Source: Deltaproteobacteria bacterium
Lineage (GTDB): Bacteria; Desulfobacterota; Syntrophia; Syntrophales; UBA2210
Length of the DNA stretch: 55,465 nucleotides
Direction: 5' to 3'
Assembly (NCBI GenBank): GCA_019313905.1
Contig: JAFDAI010000023.1
Coordinates: forward strand, 1-55,465
The notes under the pieces are model-generated. The model saw only the letters and a list, made by a program, of their open reading frames with translations, was not told where the DNA came from and ran no database searches. The position numbers and the translations under genes were made by a program. Shown here in pieces: positions 27,750 through 36,481 of this stretch. Position 1 is the first letter of the stretch. The number at the start of each line of letters is the position of its first letter.

Positions 27750-27989
27750 ATGACCATAAAAACAAAAAAGGGCCGGATAGTAATCGACAGTAAACTATGC
27801 AAGGGATGTTATCTCTGCGTGTCGGTGTGTCCGAACGAACTTATTGTCATCTCCACTGAATCAAACGAAAAGGGGTATCATCCCGCCGAATTCACGGAAA
27901 CAAAGGACGGGGAAGATCGCAAACGCACAGGCTGTGCCATGTGCGCAGTTATCTGCCCTGATATCGCAATAGAGGTCTATCGTGGATAA
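27750..27989 (+). CDS. korD: 2-oxoacid:ferredoxin oxidoreductase, ferredoxin (delta) subunit
   Basis: This 79-residue protein has two 4Fe-4S binding motifs, [14 protein letters not shown] and [12 protein letters not shown]. It is the electron-transfer subunit of a four-subunit KorDABC/VorDBAC-type enzyme. It overlaps the alpha gene by 8 bp. The enzyme oxidises a 2-oxoacid to its acyl-CoA and reduces ferredoxin; 2-oxoglutarate or branched-chain oxoacids are the likely substrates. Confidence 0.88.
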   Translation: MTIKTKKGRIVIDSKLCKGCYLCVSVCPNELIVISTESNEKGYHPAEFTETKDGEDRKRTGCAMCAVICPDIAIEVYRG

Positions 27990-28985
27990 AAAGCTGTTAA
28001 TGAGGGGGAGCCAGGTAATCGGTGAGGCAGCCATACGCGCCGGATGCCGATTTTACGCAGGCTATCCCATAACACCGCAGAATGAGCTTCCTGAATTCAT
28101 GTCCGGCGCAATGGCCGGACTGGAAGACGGCACCTTTATCCAGGCCGAAAGCGAACTCGCCGCGATCAATATGGTGCTCGGGGCATCCATGGCGGGAGCG
28201 AGGGCAATGACCAGTTCATCCAGCCCGGGTATAAGCCTCAAGCAGGAGGGTATATCATTTCTGGCGGCATCGGAACTTCCCCCACCAGAGGTGGAGGACA
28301 CGGAGACTATCGTACTATAGTTCTGGCCCCGGCCTATGGCCAGGAGTTGGCCGATCTTACAAGAAAAGCTTTTGAATATGCGGACAGATACCGGACACCT
28401 GTTATGATACTGGCCGACGGTATGATGAGTCAGATGATGGAACCTGTTATCTTTCCTGACCCCATCAATCTCAGTGAACCGCCCTCCAAACCGTGGGTAC
28501 TGAATGGAGCAAAGGGAAGACCAGGCAGAATAATCAAGTCACTGATCCTGAACGCGGTGGCAATGGAAGAACATAACTGGAAGCTCGCAAGAAAGTATGA
28601 AATTATCTCCAGGGAGATCGCATGCGAGGAAACCTATATGACTGAAGATGCCAGACTTGTGGTTGTAGCTCACGGGACTGCCGCAAGAATAGCCAAGGGC
28701 GGCATAAAGAGGGCGCGTGAAATGGGACTTAAAGTGGGTCTTTTAAGGCCTGTCACCCTGTGGCCCTTTCCTGATCACGCCATCAGGGAAATGAGCAGAT
28801 TAACCAAGGAGTTCCTCGTCTTTGAGATGAATACGGGACAGATGCTGGAAGATGTAAAACTATCTCTGGAGGGAAGAAGTAACGTACACTTCTATGGACG
28901 ACCCGGGGGGATTATTCCCACGCCTGATGAAATAGGCAGAGCGATAAGCAGACTGTATTACCGCCGGCATCTGGAAGAGGATTGA
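27982..28985 (+). pseudogene. korA: 2-oxoacid:ferredoxin oxidoreductase alpha subunit, internal deletion and frameshift
   Basis: The first frame (27982-28320) encodes the alpha-subunit start through [16 protein letters not shown] and ASELP, then leaves the family pattern. A second frame picks it up as [17 protein letters not shown] and continues to 28985. The family normally has about 26 residues between these points, with an MRGGPGLG motif and a SQxDYFQA motif. Only two bases remain there (junction about 28279-28284), so roughly 76 bases are missing. The rest, including ILADGMMSQMMEP, is well conserved. Without this segment the subunit should not function, yet the three partner genes look intact. 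A collapse during assembly is a realistic alternative to true gene loss. Confidence 0.88.
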
Positions 28986-28988
28986 TAA

Positions 28989-29732
28989 ATGGAAAAGGTT
29001 GTCTTTAAAAGACCGAAATATATGAAGGAGGTGCCGTTCCACTACTGTTCGGGGTGTGGGCACAGTATAATTCACCGATTAATGGCCGAAGTCATAGAAG
29101 AGCTTGACATAGGAGAAAAAACAATAGGTGTCCCACCGGCTGGTTGCGCGGTACTGGCCTATGACTACTTTGACACAGACATGGGAGAAGCTCCCCACGG
29201 AAGGGGCGCGGCAGTGGCCACCGGAATAAAACGCACTCTTCCGGACAGGATCGTGTTTTCCTATCAGGGTGACGGGGATATCGCTGCCATCGGAACCGCT
29301 GAAACTATCCATGCCGCAAACAGAGGTGAAAATATTACCGTTATTTTCGTCAACAACAGTTGTTACGGCATGACGGGCGGGCAGATGGCTCCCACAACCC
29401 TGCTCGACCAGAATTCCACCACCACGCCGGGTGGTCGTGACAAAAATCGTGACGGGGCTCCTATCGATTTGAGCGAAATGCTGGCAATAACCAAGGGAGC
29501 CGTCTATATAGAACGGACAGCGGTAAATTCCATAAAAAACATAAGAAAAACCAAAAAGGCTATCACGAAGGCCTTCAAGGTACAGATGGCAGGCCTGGGG
29601 TTCTCGCTCGTCGAGATTCTTTCACCCTGCCCTACCAACTGGAAGATGACTCCGATAGACGCCTGCAGGTGGATCGATGAAGATGTTGTGCAGACCTTTC
29701 CCCTTAAGGTCATAAAGGACGAAACAGATTAA
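28989..29732 (+). CDS. korB: 2-oxoacid:ferredoxin oxidoreductase beta (TPP-binding) subunit
   Basis: This 247-residue subunit binds thiamine diphosphate: the GDGDIAAIGTAETIHAANR and then NNSCYGMTGGQMAPTT segments are the GDG...N motif of the cofactor site. FHYCSGCGHS holds cysteines that help bind a cluster. The gene starts 3 bp after the alpha-subunit stop and belongs to the same transcript. It is complete and typical in length. Confidence 0.93.
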   Translation: MEKVVFKRPKYMKEVPFHYCSGCGHSIIHRLMAEVIEELDIGEKTIGVPPAGCAVLAYDYFDTDMGEAPHGRGAAVATGIKRTLPDRIVFSYQGDGDIAAIGTAETIHAANRGENITVIFVNNSCYGMTGGQMAPTTLLDQNSTTTPGGRDKNRDGAPIDLSEMLAITKGAVYIERTAVNSIKNIRKTKKAITKAFKVQMAGLGFSLVEILSPCPTNWKMTPIDACRWIDEDVVQTFPLKVIKDETD

Positions 29733-29747
29733 AGAGGGTTGGCTTTT

Positions 29748-30296
29748 ATGAAAAAAACTGTCTTTTCGGGATTTGGAGGACAGGGTGTCCTGATGATGGG
29801 TTATGTCTTTGCGGTGGCGGCAATGCGTGACGGCAGAGAGGTAACCTACCTCCCTGCATACGGCGCGGAGATGCGTGGAGGCACGGCAAATTGCACGGTT
29901 GTTGTGTCGGATGAAGAGATATTTTCTCCTGTAGCGTCTTCTCCCGATTTCGCGGTGATCATGAATAAGCCTTCCCTGCTGAAGTATGAAGGCGTAATGA
30001 GAGAAGGCGGTGTTATCCTCCTCAATTCAAATCACGTGGACAGAGGGCTGACAAGAGACGATCTGACTGCTATAAGGATACCAGCCATCGACATCGCGAA
30101 AAAGCTGGGCAATGAACGCATCGCAAATATGATTATGCTGGGGGCATTTGTGGCCCATACAAATATAACATCTCTTGATTCAATAATGGACGGGCTTTAC
30201 GAAATCGTGAAGGGCAAAAAAGCCGGCATAATGAAATTGAATCGCAAGGGTCTGGACAGGGGCGCTGAATATATTCTAAAGGGAGATTCACGGTGA
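29748..30296 (+). CDS. korC: 2-oxoacid:ferredoxin oxidoreductase gamma subunit
   Basis: This 182-residue subunit starts with VFSGFGGQGVLMMGYVFA, the gamma-domain signature, and contains YGAEMRGGTANC. I chose ATG 29748, nine bases after AGAGGG, over an upstream TTG. It lies 15 bp after korB and overlaps the ACT-domain gene by 4 bp. Confidence 0.92.
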   Translation: MKKTVFSGFGGQGVLMMGYVFAVAAMRDGREVTYLPAYGAEMRGGTANCTVVVSDEEIFSPVASSPDFAVIMNKPSLLKYEGVMREGGVILLNSNHVDRGLTRDDLTAIRIPAIDIAKKLGNERIANMIMLGAFVAHTNITSLDSIMDGLYEIVKGKKAGIMKLNRKGLDRGAEYILKGDSR

Positions 30297-30724
30297 AAAC
30301 GGTAAAACAGATTGAACTCTGGTTGAGCAACGTACCGGGGCAGCTATCAGATATTAGTGATATATTGAGTGATAACAGAATCGACATAATAGCCTGCTGT
30401 TACGCAACAACACATGAAGAAAAAGGCCTGTTCCATTTCGTTGCCAACGATCCCGACAAGGCTGTAAATGTATTGAAGTCCGCGGGATACAAGATAAAGA
30501 CAAAGCAGGTTATAGCATGCGAAATGCCGAATCATCCAGGGGGAATGAATATTGTCTTAAAGCTTTTGAAGGACGCGGACATCAATCTTGATTACATATA
30601 CCCCTGCATGAGAACGGGAGACATCACCGTTACCATCCTGGGTGTGGCCTCGGTCAAGAAGACCTTGAAAATCATGGAAGATAACTGGATAAAAGTGTGG
30701 AGTGACGATCTCTATCATATATAA
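30293..30724 (+). CDS. Tandem ACT-domain protein
   Basis: This 143-residue protein contains two ACT domains (about 5-70 and 72-140), starting at IELWLSNVPGQLSDISDIL and, in the second, MPNHPGGMNIVLKLLKD. ACT domains bind amino acids and transmit that signal. The gene starts at a GTG overlapping the gamma-subunit stop (GTGA). ACT proteins of this kind often sit with 2-oxoacid oxidoreductases and phenylacetate-CoA ligases, which suggests control of amino acid-derived oxoacid oxidation. The effector is unknown. Confidence 0.82.
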   Translation: MKTVKQIELWLSNVPGQLSDISDILSDNRIDIIACCYATTHEEKGLFHFVANDPDKAVNVLKSAGYKIKTKQVIACEMPNHPGGMNIVLKLLKDADINLDYIYPCMRTGDITVTILGVASVKKTLKIMEDNWIKVWSDDLYHI

Positions 30725-30745
30725 TTGTCACCCTGCCTGACAGAC

Positions 30746-30802
30746 AAAAAAACGGACAGGATGGTGCTATCCTGCCCAATCGTACCAAGCATACACCTGT
30801 CC
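30746..30802. repeat. Hairpin element, terminator-like on the minus strand
   Basis: GGACAGGAT (30754-30762) pairs with ATCCTGCCC (30769-30777), and an outer copy CCTGTCC (30796-30802) can also pair with GGACAGG. On the minus strand the stem is followed by seven T (30752-30746). No minus-strand gene lies upstream, so it could stop antisense transcription or be a REP-like repeat. The rest of 30725-30994 has no gene. Confidence 0.4.
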
Positions 30803-30994
30803 CACTGTGCCATACCTTCCCCCATCTTAATTTTCCTGTAGTGATGTATAATCTGAAAATTATATTCATAAATGTACCCCCAAAACCCTTTACAAGAAAC
30901 GCTGTCAGTGTTAACTTGCATAAACTATCATAGGCTTTCAATAAGTTTGATTTGATGATTTCGTGATTAGATTTTGAGAGGGATTAAACATACC

Positions 30995-32044
30995 ATGACA
31001 GGGAAGAAAACATCATACAAAGAGGCTGGTGTGGATATTGATAAGGCCGCTGTCTTTGTTGACAGGATAAAGCCGCTCATAAAGTCCACTCTGCGCAAGG
31101 AAGCTGTAGGGGGAATAGGCGGTTTCGGGGGCTTGTTCCACTTGGATACCGACAAATACAGGAACCCCCTGCTTGTTTCGGCAACCGATGGAGTGGGCAC
31201 AAAACTCAAGATAGCCCATATGATGGCCATACACAATACTATCGGCATCGACCTTGTTGCAATGAGCGTAAACGATTTAATCGTCCAGGGCGCGGAGCCC
31301 CTTTTCTTTCTGGATTATATAGCTACCGGGAAATTGAGCCTTGAAACAAGTGTGCAGATAGTTGAAGGCATAGCAAAAGGCTGCACCGAGGCAGGATGCG
31401 CGCTTATAGGCGGTGAGACCGCTGAAATGCCCGGATTTTACAAGGATAATGAGTATGATCTGGCTGGCTTCTGTGTAGGCGTTGTTGAATATGACAACCT
31501 TATCGATGGTTCCGAAATCAGTGTGGGCGATACTATTATAGGTCTGACATCGAACGGAATCCACAGTAACGGTTATTCGCTTGCCCGGAAAGTATTGTTC
31601 AACAAACAGACCGGTCTTGATATTAATGATACCGTAGAAGGCCTTGAAGATTCCGTCGGCATGGAACTTCTCCGTCCGACAAAGATCTACGTGAAACCCA
31701 TCCTGAATCTTATAAAGAACTTCAACATAAGAGGAATAGCTCATATCACGGGCGGTGGACTGACAGAAAATATTCCCAGGATACTGCCTCAGCGCTGCGG
31801 AGCTGTTATAATTCAGAAAACATGGACATCTCCTCCCATCTTTAAAATCATCCAGGATATGGGTGGCGTTGATGAATCCGAAATGTTTAGGGTGTTCAAC
31901 ATGGGGATAGGGATGATAATCATCGTTCCGGAAAAGGATTCAAAGGAGATTATTGATCATCTGGGAATGCTTGGAGAACAAGCCCACATAATCGGCCATA
32001 TCACAAACCGGGAAAAAGAGAGCCCGGCTGTAACATTCGAGTAG
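30995..32044 (+). CDS. purM: Phosphoribosylformylglycinamidine cyclo-ligase (AIR synthetase)
   Basis: This 349-residue enzyme makes aminoimidazole ribotide from FGAM with ATP in purine synthesis. The signatures are SYKEAGVDID, GVGTKLKIA, MSVNDLIVQGAEPLFFLDY, IGGETAEMPGFY and SNGIHSNGYSLAR. ATG 30995 gives the usual N-terminus; an upstream TTG would add seven residues. It is followed 4 bp later by purN, the usual pairing. Confidence 0.95.
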   Translation: MTGKKTSYKEAGVDIDKAAVFVDRIKPLIKSTLRKEAVGGIGGFGGLFHLDTDKYRNPLLVSATDGVGTKLKIAHMMAIHNTIGIDLVAMSVNDLIVQGAEPLFFLDYIATGKLSLETSVQIVEGIAKGCTEAGCALIGGETAEMPGFYKDNEYDLAGFCVGVVEYDNLIDGSEISVGDTIIGLTSNGIHSNGYSLARKVLFNKQTGLDINDTVEGLEDSVGMELLRPTKIYVKPILNLIKNFNIRGIAHITGGGLTENIPRILPQRCGAVIIQKTWTSPPIFKIIQDMGGVDESEMFRVFNMGIGMIIIVPEKDSKEIIDHLGMLGEQAHIIGHITNREKESPAVTFE

Positions 32045-32048
32045 AGAA

Positions 32049-32711
32049 ATGAAGAAAATAAACCTGGGCGTGCTGGTATCCGGCAGTGGTTCCAACCTGC
32101 AAGCTATTATCGACAACATAGAGTCGGGGAAACTGGATGCAATTATACGTGTGGTTATAAGTAATGTCTCCGGTGTCCGGGCACTGGAGCGGGCAAAAAA
32201 TCATAATATACCGGCAGTTGTTATCGATCATGAAAATTTTAGCATAAGGGAAAAATTTGACCGGGAAGCTGTTGCCATTTTAAAGAGTCATTCCGTAGAT
32301 CTTGTGATCATGGCGGGCTTTATGAAAATACTTACCCCCGTTTTTTTGAGGGCTTTCCCCGGAAAAATAATAAATATACATCCGGCACTGCTTCCCTCTT
32401 TTCAGGGTCTTCATGTTCAGCAAAAAGCATTTGATTACGGCGTAAAATTTTCCGGGTGCACGGTCCATTTCGCCGATGAAGGGGTTGATACAGGACCTAT
32501 TATTATCCAGGCAGTTGTTCCAGTGTACGGCGACGATACGGCAGGCATCCTCCAGCAGAGAATATTAAAAGAGGAACACAGGATCTATTCTCAGGCAATT
32601 CAGTTCTATGCGGAGGGAAGACTTGAGATTGACGGGCGGAAGGTGCATATAAAAGACTCCGGCATAATGGAAACACCACGTATGTACAACCCGCCGCTGG
32701 AAAAGTTTTAG
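32049..32711 (+). CDS. purN: Phosphoribosylglycinamide formyltransferase
   Basis: This 220-residue enzyme transfers a formyl group from 10-formyl-THF to GAR. It has the N-terminal LVSGSGSNLQAII, the catalytic Asn-His of INIHPALLPSF, and a later HFADEGVDTGPII with the catalytic Asp. The stop TAG takes its last base from the adjacent mobile element (see 32711-32890). Without the insertion the stop would be TAA at the same place, so the protein is unchanged. Confidence 0.95.
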   Translation: MKKINLGVLVSGSGSNLQAIIDNIESGKLDAIIRVVISNVSGVRALERAKNHNIPAVVIDHENFSIREKFDREAVAILKSHSVDLVIMAGFMKILTPVFLRAFPGKIINIHPALLPSFQGLHVQQKAFDYGVKFSGCTVHFADEGVDTGPIIIQAVVPVYGDDTAGILQQRILKEEHRIYSQAIQFYAEGRLEIDGRKVHIKDSGIMETPRMYNPPLEKF

Positions 32712-32890
32712 GGCCTGTTATGAAATAAGTGGTGCAATTAGGCGCTCAGATTTAGGTTAGGTTTAGTCGATACGATTGAGCAAAACCGCAAGAATAGCAG
32801 AGCTCTTTTGAGGATTTTACGATTGAGAATCGGCTGAAGATGGCCTGAAGATGAGATGCATAAATGTAGCAGTTATTTCGTGATAGGCCC
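32711..32890. mobile_element. 180-bp MITE with terminal inverted repeats and TTA target duplication
   Basis: The ends are GGGCCTGTTATGAAATAA and, inverted, GGGCCTATCACGAAATAA (15 of 18 match), with similarity extending about 12 bases further in. Flanking TTA occurs at 32708-32710 and 32891-32893. The interior has no coding frame. The 3-bp TNA-type target and the ends starting GGG suggest an IS5-like parent; that link is inference. Confidence 0.75.
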
Positions 32891-32895
32891 TTAAC

Positions 32896-33363
32896 ATGAT
32901 TATCGTAAGCGCATGCCTGCTTGGACTCAACTGCAGATATGACGGAGAGAGTCGTCCTGATGAAGACCTGCTTTCATCCGCTTCAAGAAAACTCTTTGTG
33001 CCCATCTGTCCGGAACAGCTCGGAGGACTTCCGACACCACGCGCCCCCTCCGAGATAATCGGCGGGGATGGCCTGGATGTACTTGAAGGAAGATCAAGGA
33101 TTCTTTCAGCCTCCGGCAATGATGTTACGGACTGTTTCCTGCGGGGAGCAAATGAGGTAATGCGCCTCGTGGAGCTAATGGAAATCTCAACCGCGATAAT
33201 GAAGGAGAAGAGTCCATCCTGCGGCGTTTGTTGTATAAAGAGAAACGATTCCGTCACACAGGGATCGGGCGTTACATCGGCACTCCTTGCAAAGAGAGGC
33301 ATCCGCGTCATATCGTCGGACAGGATTAAGGACGAGTTGGAAACCGGAATTTGTCGATTATGA
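32896..33363 (+). CDS. DUF523 family protein
   Basis: This 155-residue protein belongs to DUF523, whose members begin with a short ISACLLG-like motif (here VSACLLGLNCRYDG), contain CPEQLGGLPTPR and have a later KSPSCG. Function is not established in what I know of the family. The MITE insertion removed its original upstream context: before insertion the start codon lay 3 bases after the purN stop. No good ribosome binding site remains at the ATG. Confidence 0.85.
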   Translation: MIIVSACLLGLNCRYDGESRPDEDLLSSASRKLFVPICPEQLGGLPTPRAPSEIIGGDGLDVLEGRSRILSASGNDVTDCFLRGANEVMRLVELMEISTAIMKEKSPSCGVCCIKRNDSVTQGSGVTSALLAKRGIRVISSDRIKDELETGICRL

Positions 33364-33379
33364 GCCGGGTGATGAAACT

Positions 33380-34813
33380 ATGTATGACACTATTGTATTA
33401 GGAAATGATCCGGGCTCTCTTATGGCGGCGGTAGTTCTGGCAAGCCATGGAAGGAAAGCACTGCTTCTGACCATGGATGATGTTCCGGATTTCTTTTCGG
33501 AGTCCGGCTATACATTCGACATTGACCCCCTTCCCTGGACCGGGATGAACAGAGGGGGAGTCTTCAGGCAGTTATTGTCTCACCTGGGCATAGCCCCTGA
33601 AGATCACATTTTGAACCCTGCACTGCAGATAATTTTTCAGAATCACAGGATAGATCTTTGCGGTAATACAGATATGGACTTGAGGGAAATGGAGCGTGAA
33701 TTTCCGGATGAGGGTTTGAACTTACTGAATTTTTACAGTTCCACTGCAAAGAGCGCTTCCTTTGCATCCGGACTGATCGATAAGAACCTGCATCTCCGGC
33801 CGGAGACCGCGCGGGATTACATCAATCTTTTCCGAAATATGCCCGGCATTATGCTGAAAAAAAAGGCCTTTGGTGCAAGCCTTGAAAATATCTTGGAGAA
33901 ACCTCTGTTAAAGAAGATGTTGGAAGCTCAGATTCTTCTCCTGTCAAATCTTGATCCTCGTGACATAAGTCCAATTTCTTTCGCAAGAACGCTTTTCCTG
34001 TCTTTAAATGGACTCTCTTACCCTAAGGGGGGCAAGCATCATCTCACAGCAAAACTAAAGAAAAAATTCGAAGCAGATGGGGGTGTTATAGAGAGATATT
34101 CCACCCTGGCGCTGGACACAGAGAGGGTCATCAAGATTAACGTGAAAACGGAAGGCAATGATACGCCTGCCATCTACGGGAAAAATATAATAATAAGCAC
34201 AAAATATGAAAAGTTCGCTTCTTTGCTGGAGGGGAATAGAGATCTTTCAGTATTCAGGAAGAAATATGACAAGATAAAACCATCACTTTATCCATTTACC
34301 ATACATATCGGTGTACACAACAAATGTATCCCGGAAAAGATGGGGGTACATGTTGTTGTATCAGATGAAACTAAATCTATTGAAAATGGCAATCCCCTGT
34401 TTCTGGAAACGAGCGAGCCGGGAGATATCCTGCGGGCACCGGATGGAAAAAGAGCTGTAAGCGTTACCACCTTTCTCAAAAATTCCCCATCAAAGTTCAA
34501 CAACAATGCTCTCGAAAAGATCGCGGAATCTATGCTGGAGAACCTGGGATCTTTTCTCCCCTTCCTGAAAGAAAACCTCGACTTTATGGATCTGGAAAAA
34601 TCAATAGATATATCAAAAAGTTATCACAGAATCATTAACGATAAATACATAATGAAAGATCCTGTCATCGGCATGTCATTCCTGTCCGGCAAGACACCCC
34701 TGAAAAATGTTTTTCTCACGGGGGGAATGCTGATGCCGGGCCTTGGGTTTGAAGGAGAGATTATATCAGGTACAACCGCCGCGAAGCTTGCGATGGGGGA
34801 AAATCAGAGATGA
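33380..34813 (+). CDS. FAD/NAD-dependent oxidoreductase, phytoene desaturase-like
   Basis: This 477-residue protein starts with a dinucleotide-binding fold (VLGNDPGSLMAAVVLASHGRK), a variant of the amine oxidase/phytoene desaturase motif. Near the C-terminus, NVFLTGGMLMPGLGFEGEI is the matching FAD-contact segment of that superfamily. ATG 33380 follows GGGTGA and lies 16 bp after the DUF523 stop; a longer frame overlaps that gene. The next gene, a phosphofructokinase, overlaps it by 4 bp. The substrate cannot be inferred, and no carotenoid or terpenoid gene is nearby. Confidence 0.72.
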   Translation: MYDTIVLGNDPGSLMAAVVLASHGRKALLLTMDDVPDFFSESGYTFDIDPLPWTGMNRGGVFRQLLSHLGIAPEDHILNPALQIIFQNHRIDLCGNTDMDLREMEREFPDEGLNLLNFYSSTAKSASFASGLIDKNLHLRPETARDYINLFRNMPGIMLKKKAFGASLENILEKPLLKKMLEAQILLLSNLDPRDISPISFARTLFLSLNGLSYPKGGKHHLTAKLKKKFEADGGVIERYSTLALDTERVIKINVKTEGNDTPAIYGKNIIISTKYEKFASLLEGNRDLSVFRKKYDKIKPSLYPFTIHIGVHNKCIPEKMGVHVVVSDETKSIENGNPLFLETSEPGDILRAPDGKRAVSVTTFLKNSPSKFNNNALEKIAESMLENLGSFLPFLKENLDFMDLEKSIDISKSYHRIINDKYIMKDPVIGMSFLSGKTPLKNVFLTGGMLMPGLGFEGEIISGTTAAKLAMGENQR

Positions 34814-36114
34814 AAGAAAAGGCACCAGACTTCAAGATCCAGGAGCTGGGGAAACCAACCGTTCCGTCACCCACTATATCGGGAAACTTCACACCGGACA
34901 GTAAACGCGTTCTTTACGATCGTTACATCCACAACCTGAATGCCACACAAACAGATAAAGTGCCTCCCCCTTCTATTGAAATAGCCGGCCCGAGGAAAAT
35001 GATCTACTTCGATCCCGCAAAGATAAAAGCCGCCATCGTTACATGTGGCGGTCTGAGCCCGGGGATAAACGATGTAATAAGAGCGGTGGTAATGGGTCTC
35101 TACTATCGCTACGGTGTCAAAAACATCGCAGGCATAAGATACGGCTTCCAGGGTCTTATACCGGAATACTGTCACGAAGTGGTGAATTTAACTCCGGAAG
35201 CGGTAAAAGACATACACACGCTGGGTGGAAGCATACTCTCCTCATCTCGTGGAAGCCAGAATATTGGAGAAATGGTCGACACTCTGTGCAGGATGAATAT
35301 CAATATATTCTTCTGCATAGGCGGTGACGGCACAATGAAAGCGGCTGAACTTATAACAGAAGAAATCAATAGAAGAGATATAAAGATAAGCGTTATTGGC
35401 ATACCTAAAACCATAGATAATGACCTGAATCTGATTGACAAAAGTTTTGGATTCGATACGGCGATCTCCATGGTGGTCAACGCAATTCAGTGCGCCCATG
35501 TGGAGGCAAAAGGCGCACCCATGGGAATAGGGCTGGTAAAGATAATGGGTAGGGAGTCCGGCTATATTGCACTGAACGCCGCTCTCGCGCAGAATGACGT
35601 CAATTTCGTCCTCATACCTGAGATTCCATTTGATCTGGAGGGTGAAAATGGCCTGCTGAAGGTATTGGAAAAACGCCTCCAGGCAAGAGAACATGCCGTC
35701 ATACTCGTAGCGGAAGGGGCAGGACAGGATCTTTGTGCCGATAATGATCCAAAGCAGGCTGACGCATCGGGAAATATAAGGCTTCATGATATAGGCACAT
35801 ACCTCAAGGCAAGGATAGAAGAATATTTCAAAAAGATGACAATGGAGATCAACCTTAAATATATTGACCCCAGTTATACCATACGAAGCGTTCCCGCCAA
35901 CGCGTGTGACAGCATATACTGTGAACTTCTGGGCCAGCTTGCAGTGCATGCCGGAATGGCGGGGAAAACGGGAATGGTGGTAGGCCTTTTCAATGGAGAA
36001 TATGTCCATTTGCCGCTTAAAATGGTAGCATTCCGCAGAAAGGTTGATACCGGGGGCAACCTGTGGATGCGTGTCCTTGAAGCAACGGGACAGCCTGTAT
36101 CGATGAAGAATTAG
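34810..36114 (+). CDS. pfkA: 6-phosphofructokinase, ATP-type donor loop (long PFKA variant)
   Basis: This 434-residue PFKA-family protein has an N-terminal extension of about 70 residues. The donor loop reads CIGGDGTMK (glycine, ATP-type) while the catalytic loop reads PKTIDND with lysine. That combination occurs in ATP-dependent enzymes of the plant/trypanosome branch. IMGRESGYIA is the sugar phosphate segment. It overlaps the FAD protein gene as ATGA. The window thus holds a PPi-type and an ATP-type enzyme. Confidence 0.88.
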   Translation: MKEKAPDFKIQELGKPTVPSPTISGNFTPDSKRVLYDRYIHNLNATQTDKVPPPSIEIAGPRKMIYFDPAKIKAAIVTCGGLSPGINDVIRAVVMGLYYRYGVKNIAGIRYGFQGLIPEYCHEVVNLTPEAVKDIHTLGGSILSSSRGSQNIGEMVDTLCRMNINIFFCIGGDGTMKAAELITEEINRRDIKISVIGIPKTIDNDLNLIDKSFGFDTAISMVVNAIQCAHVEAKGAPMGIGLVKIMGRESGYIALNAALAQNDVNFVLIPEIPFDLEGENGLLKVLEKRLQAREHAVILVAEGAGQDLCADNDPKQADASGNIRLHDIGTYLKARIEEYFKKMTMEINLKYIDPSYTIRSVPANACDSIYCELLGQLAVHAGMAGKTGMVVGLFNGEYVHLPLKMVAFRRKVDTGGNLWMRVLEATGQPVSMKN

Positions 36115-36232
36115 CATCACCACTCAGGTTGCCGGGTTTAAGGACAGATATCTGAAACAATATCAAAAAATACTTGCAAAAATCCTCGATATAGTTTAGG
36201 AAGCAACCTGATTTTTTTGAAAGGAGTTTATT

Positions 36233-36430
36233 ATGTCTCGATTTTGTGAGGTCTGCGGCAAAGGACCTGTAGTAGGAAACAGTGTAAGTCACGCGCATAA
36301 CAAAACAAAGAAGGTCTGGTATCCCAATCTTCAGAAACTGCGCGTTGTGAATCCAAAGACCGGAGCAGTAAAGAGAATGAAGGTCTGTACCCGGTGCCTG
36401 CGTTCCGGAGCTGTCAAAAAGGCCATCTGA
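36233..36430 (+). CDS. rpmB: 50S ribosomal protein L28
   Basis: This 65-residue ribosomal protein has the L28 pattern [13 protein letters not shown] and PNLQKLRV. It carries two CxxC pairs (CEVC near the start, CTRC near the end), the zinc-binding form. AAAGGAG precedes the ATG at 36233. Confidence 0.96.
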   Translation: MSRFCEVCGKGPVVGNSVSHAHNKTKKVWYPNLQKLRVVNPKTGAVKRMKVCTRCLRSGAVKKAI

Positions 36431-36443
36431 TAATACATCCATT

Positions 36444-36469
36444 ATTCGCCTGGCAACTGCCAGGCGAAT
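36444..36469. terminator. Perfect 11-bp hairpin between convergent genes
   Basis: ATTCGCCTGGC and GCCAGGCGAAT flank AACT, between rpmB and the convergent gene at 36482. No T-run follows on either strand, so its role as an intrinsic terminator is uncertain. Confidence 0.5.
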
Positions 36470-36481
36470 ACCTCCATCCTG

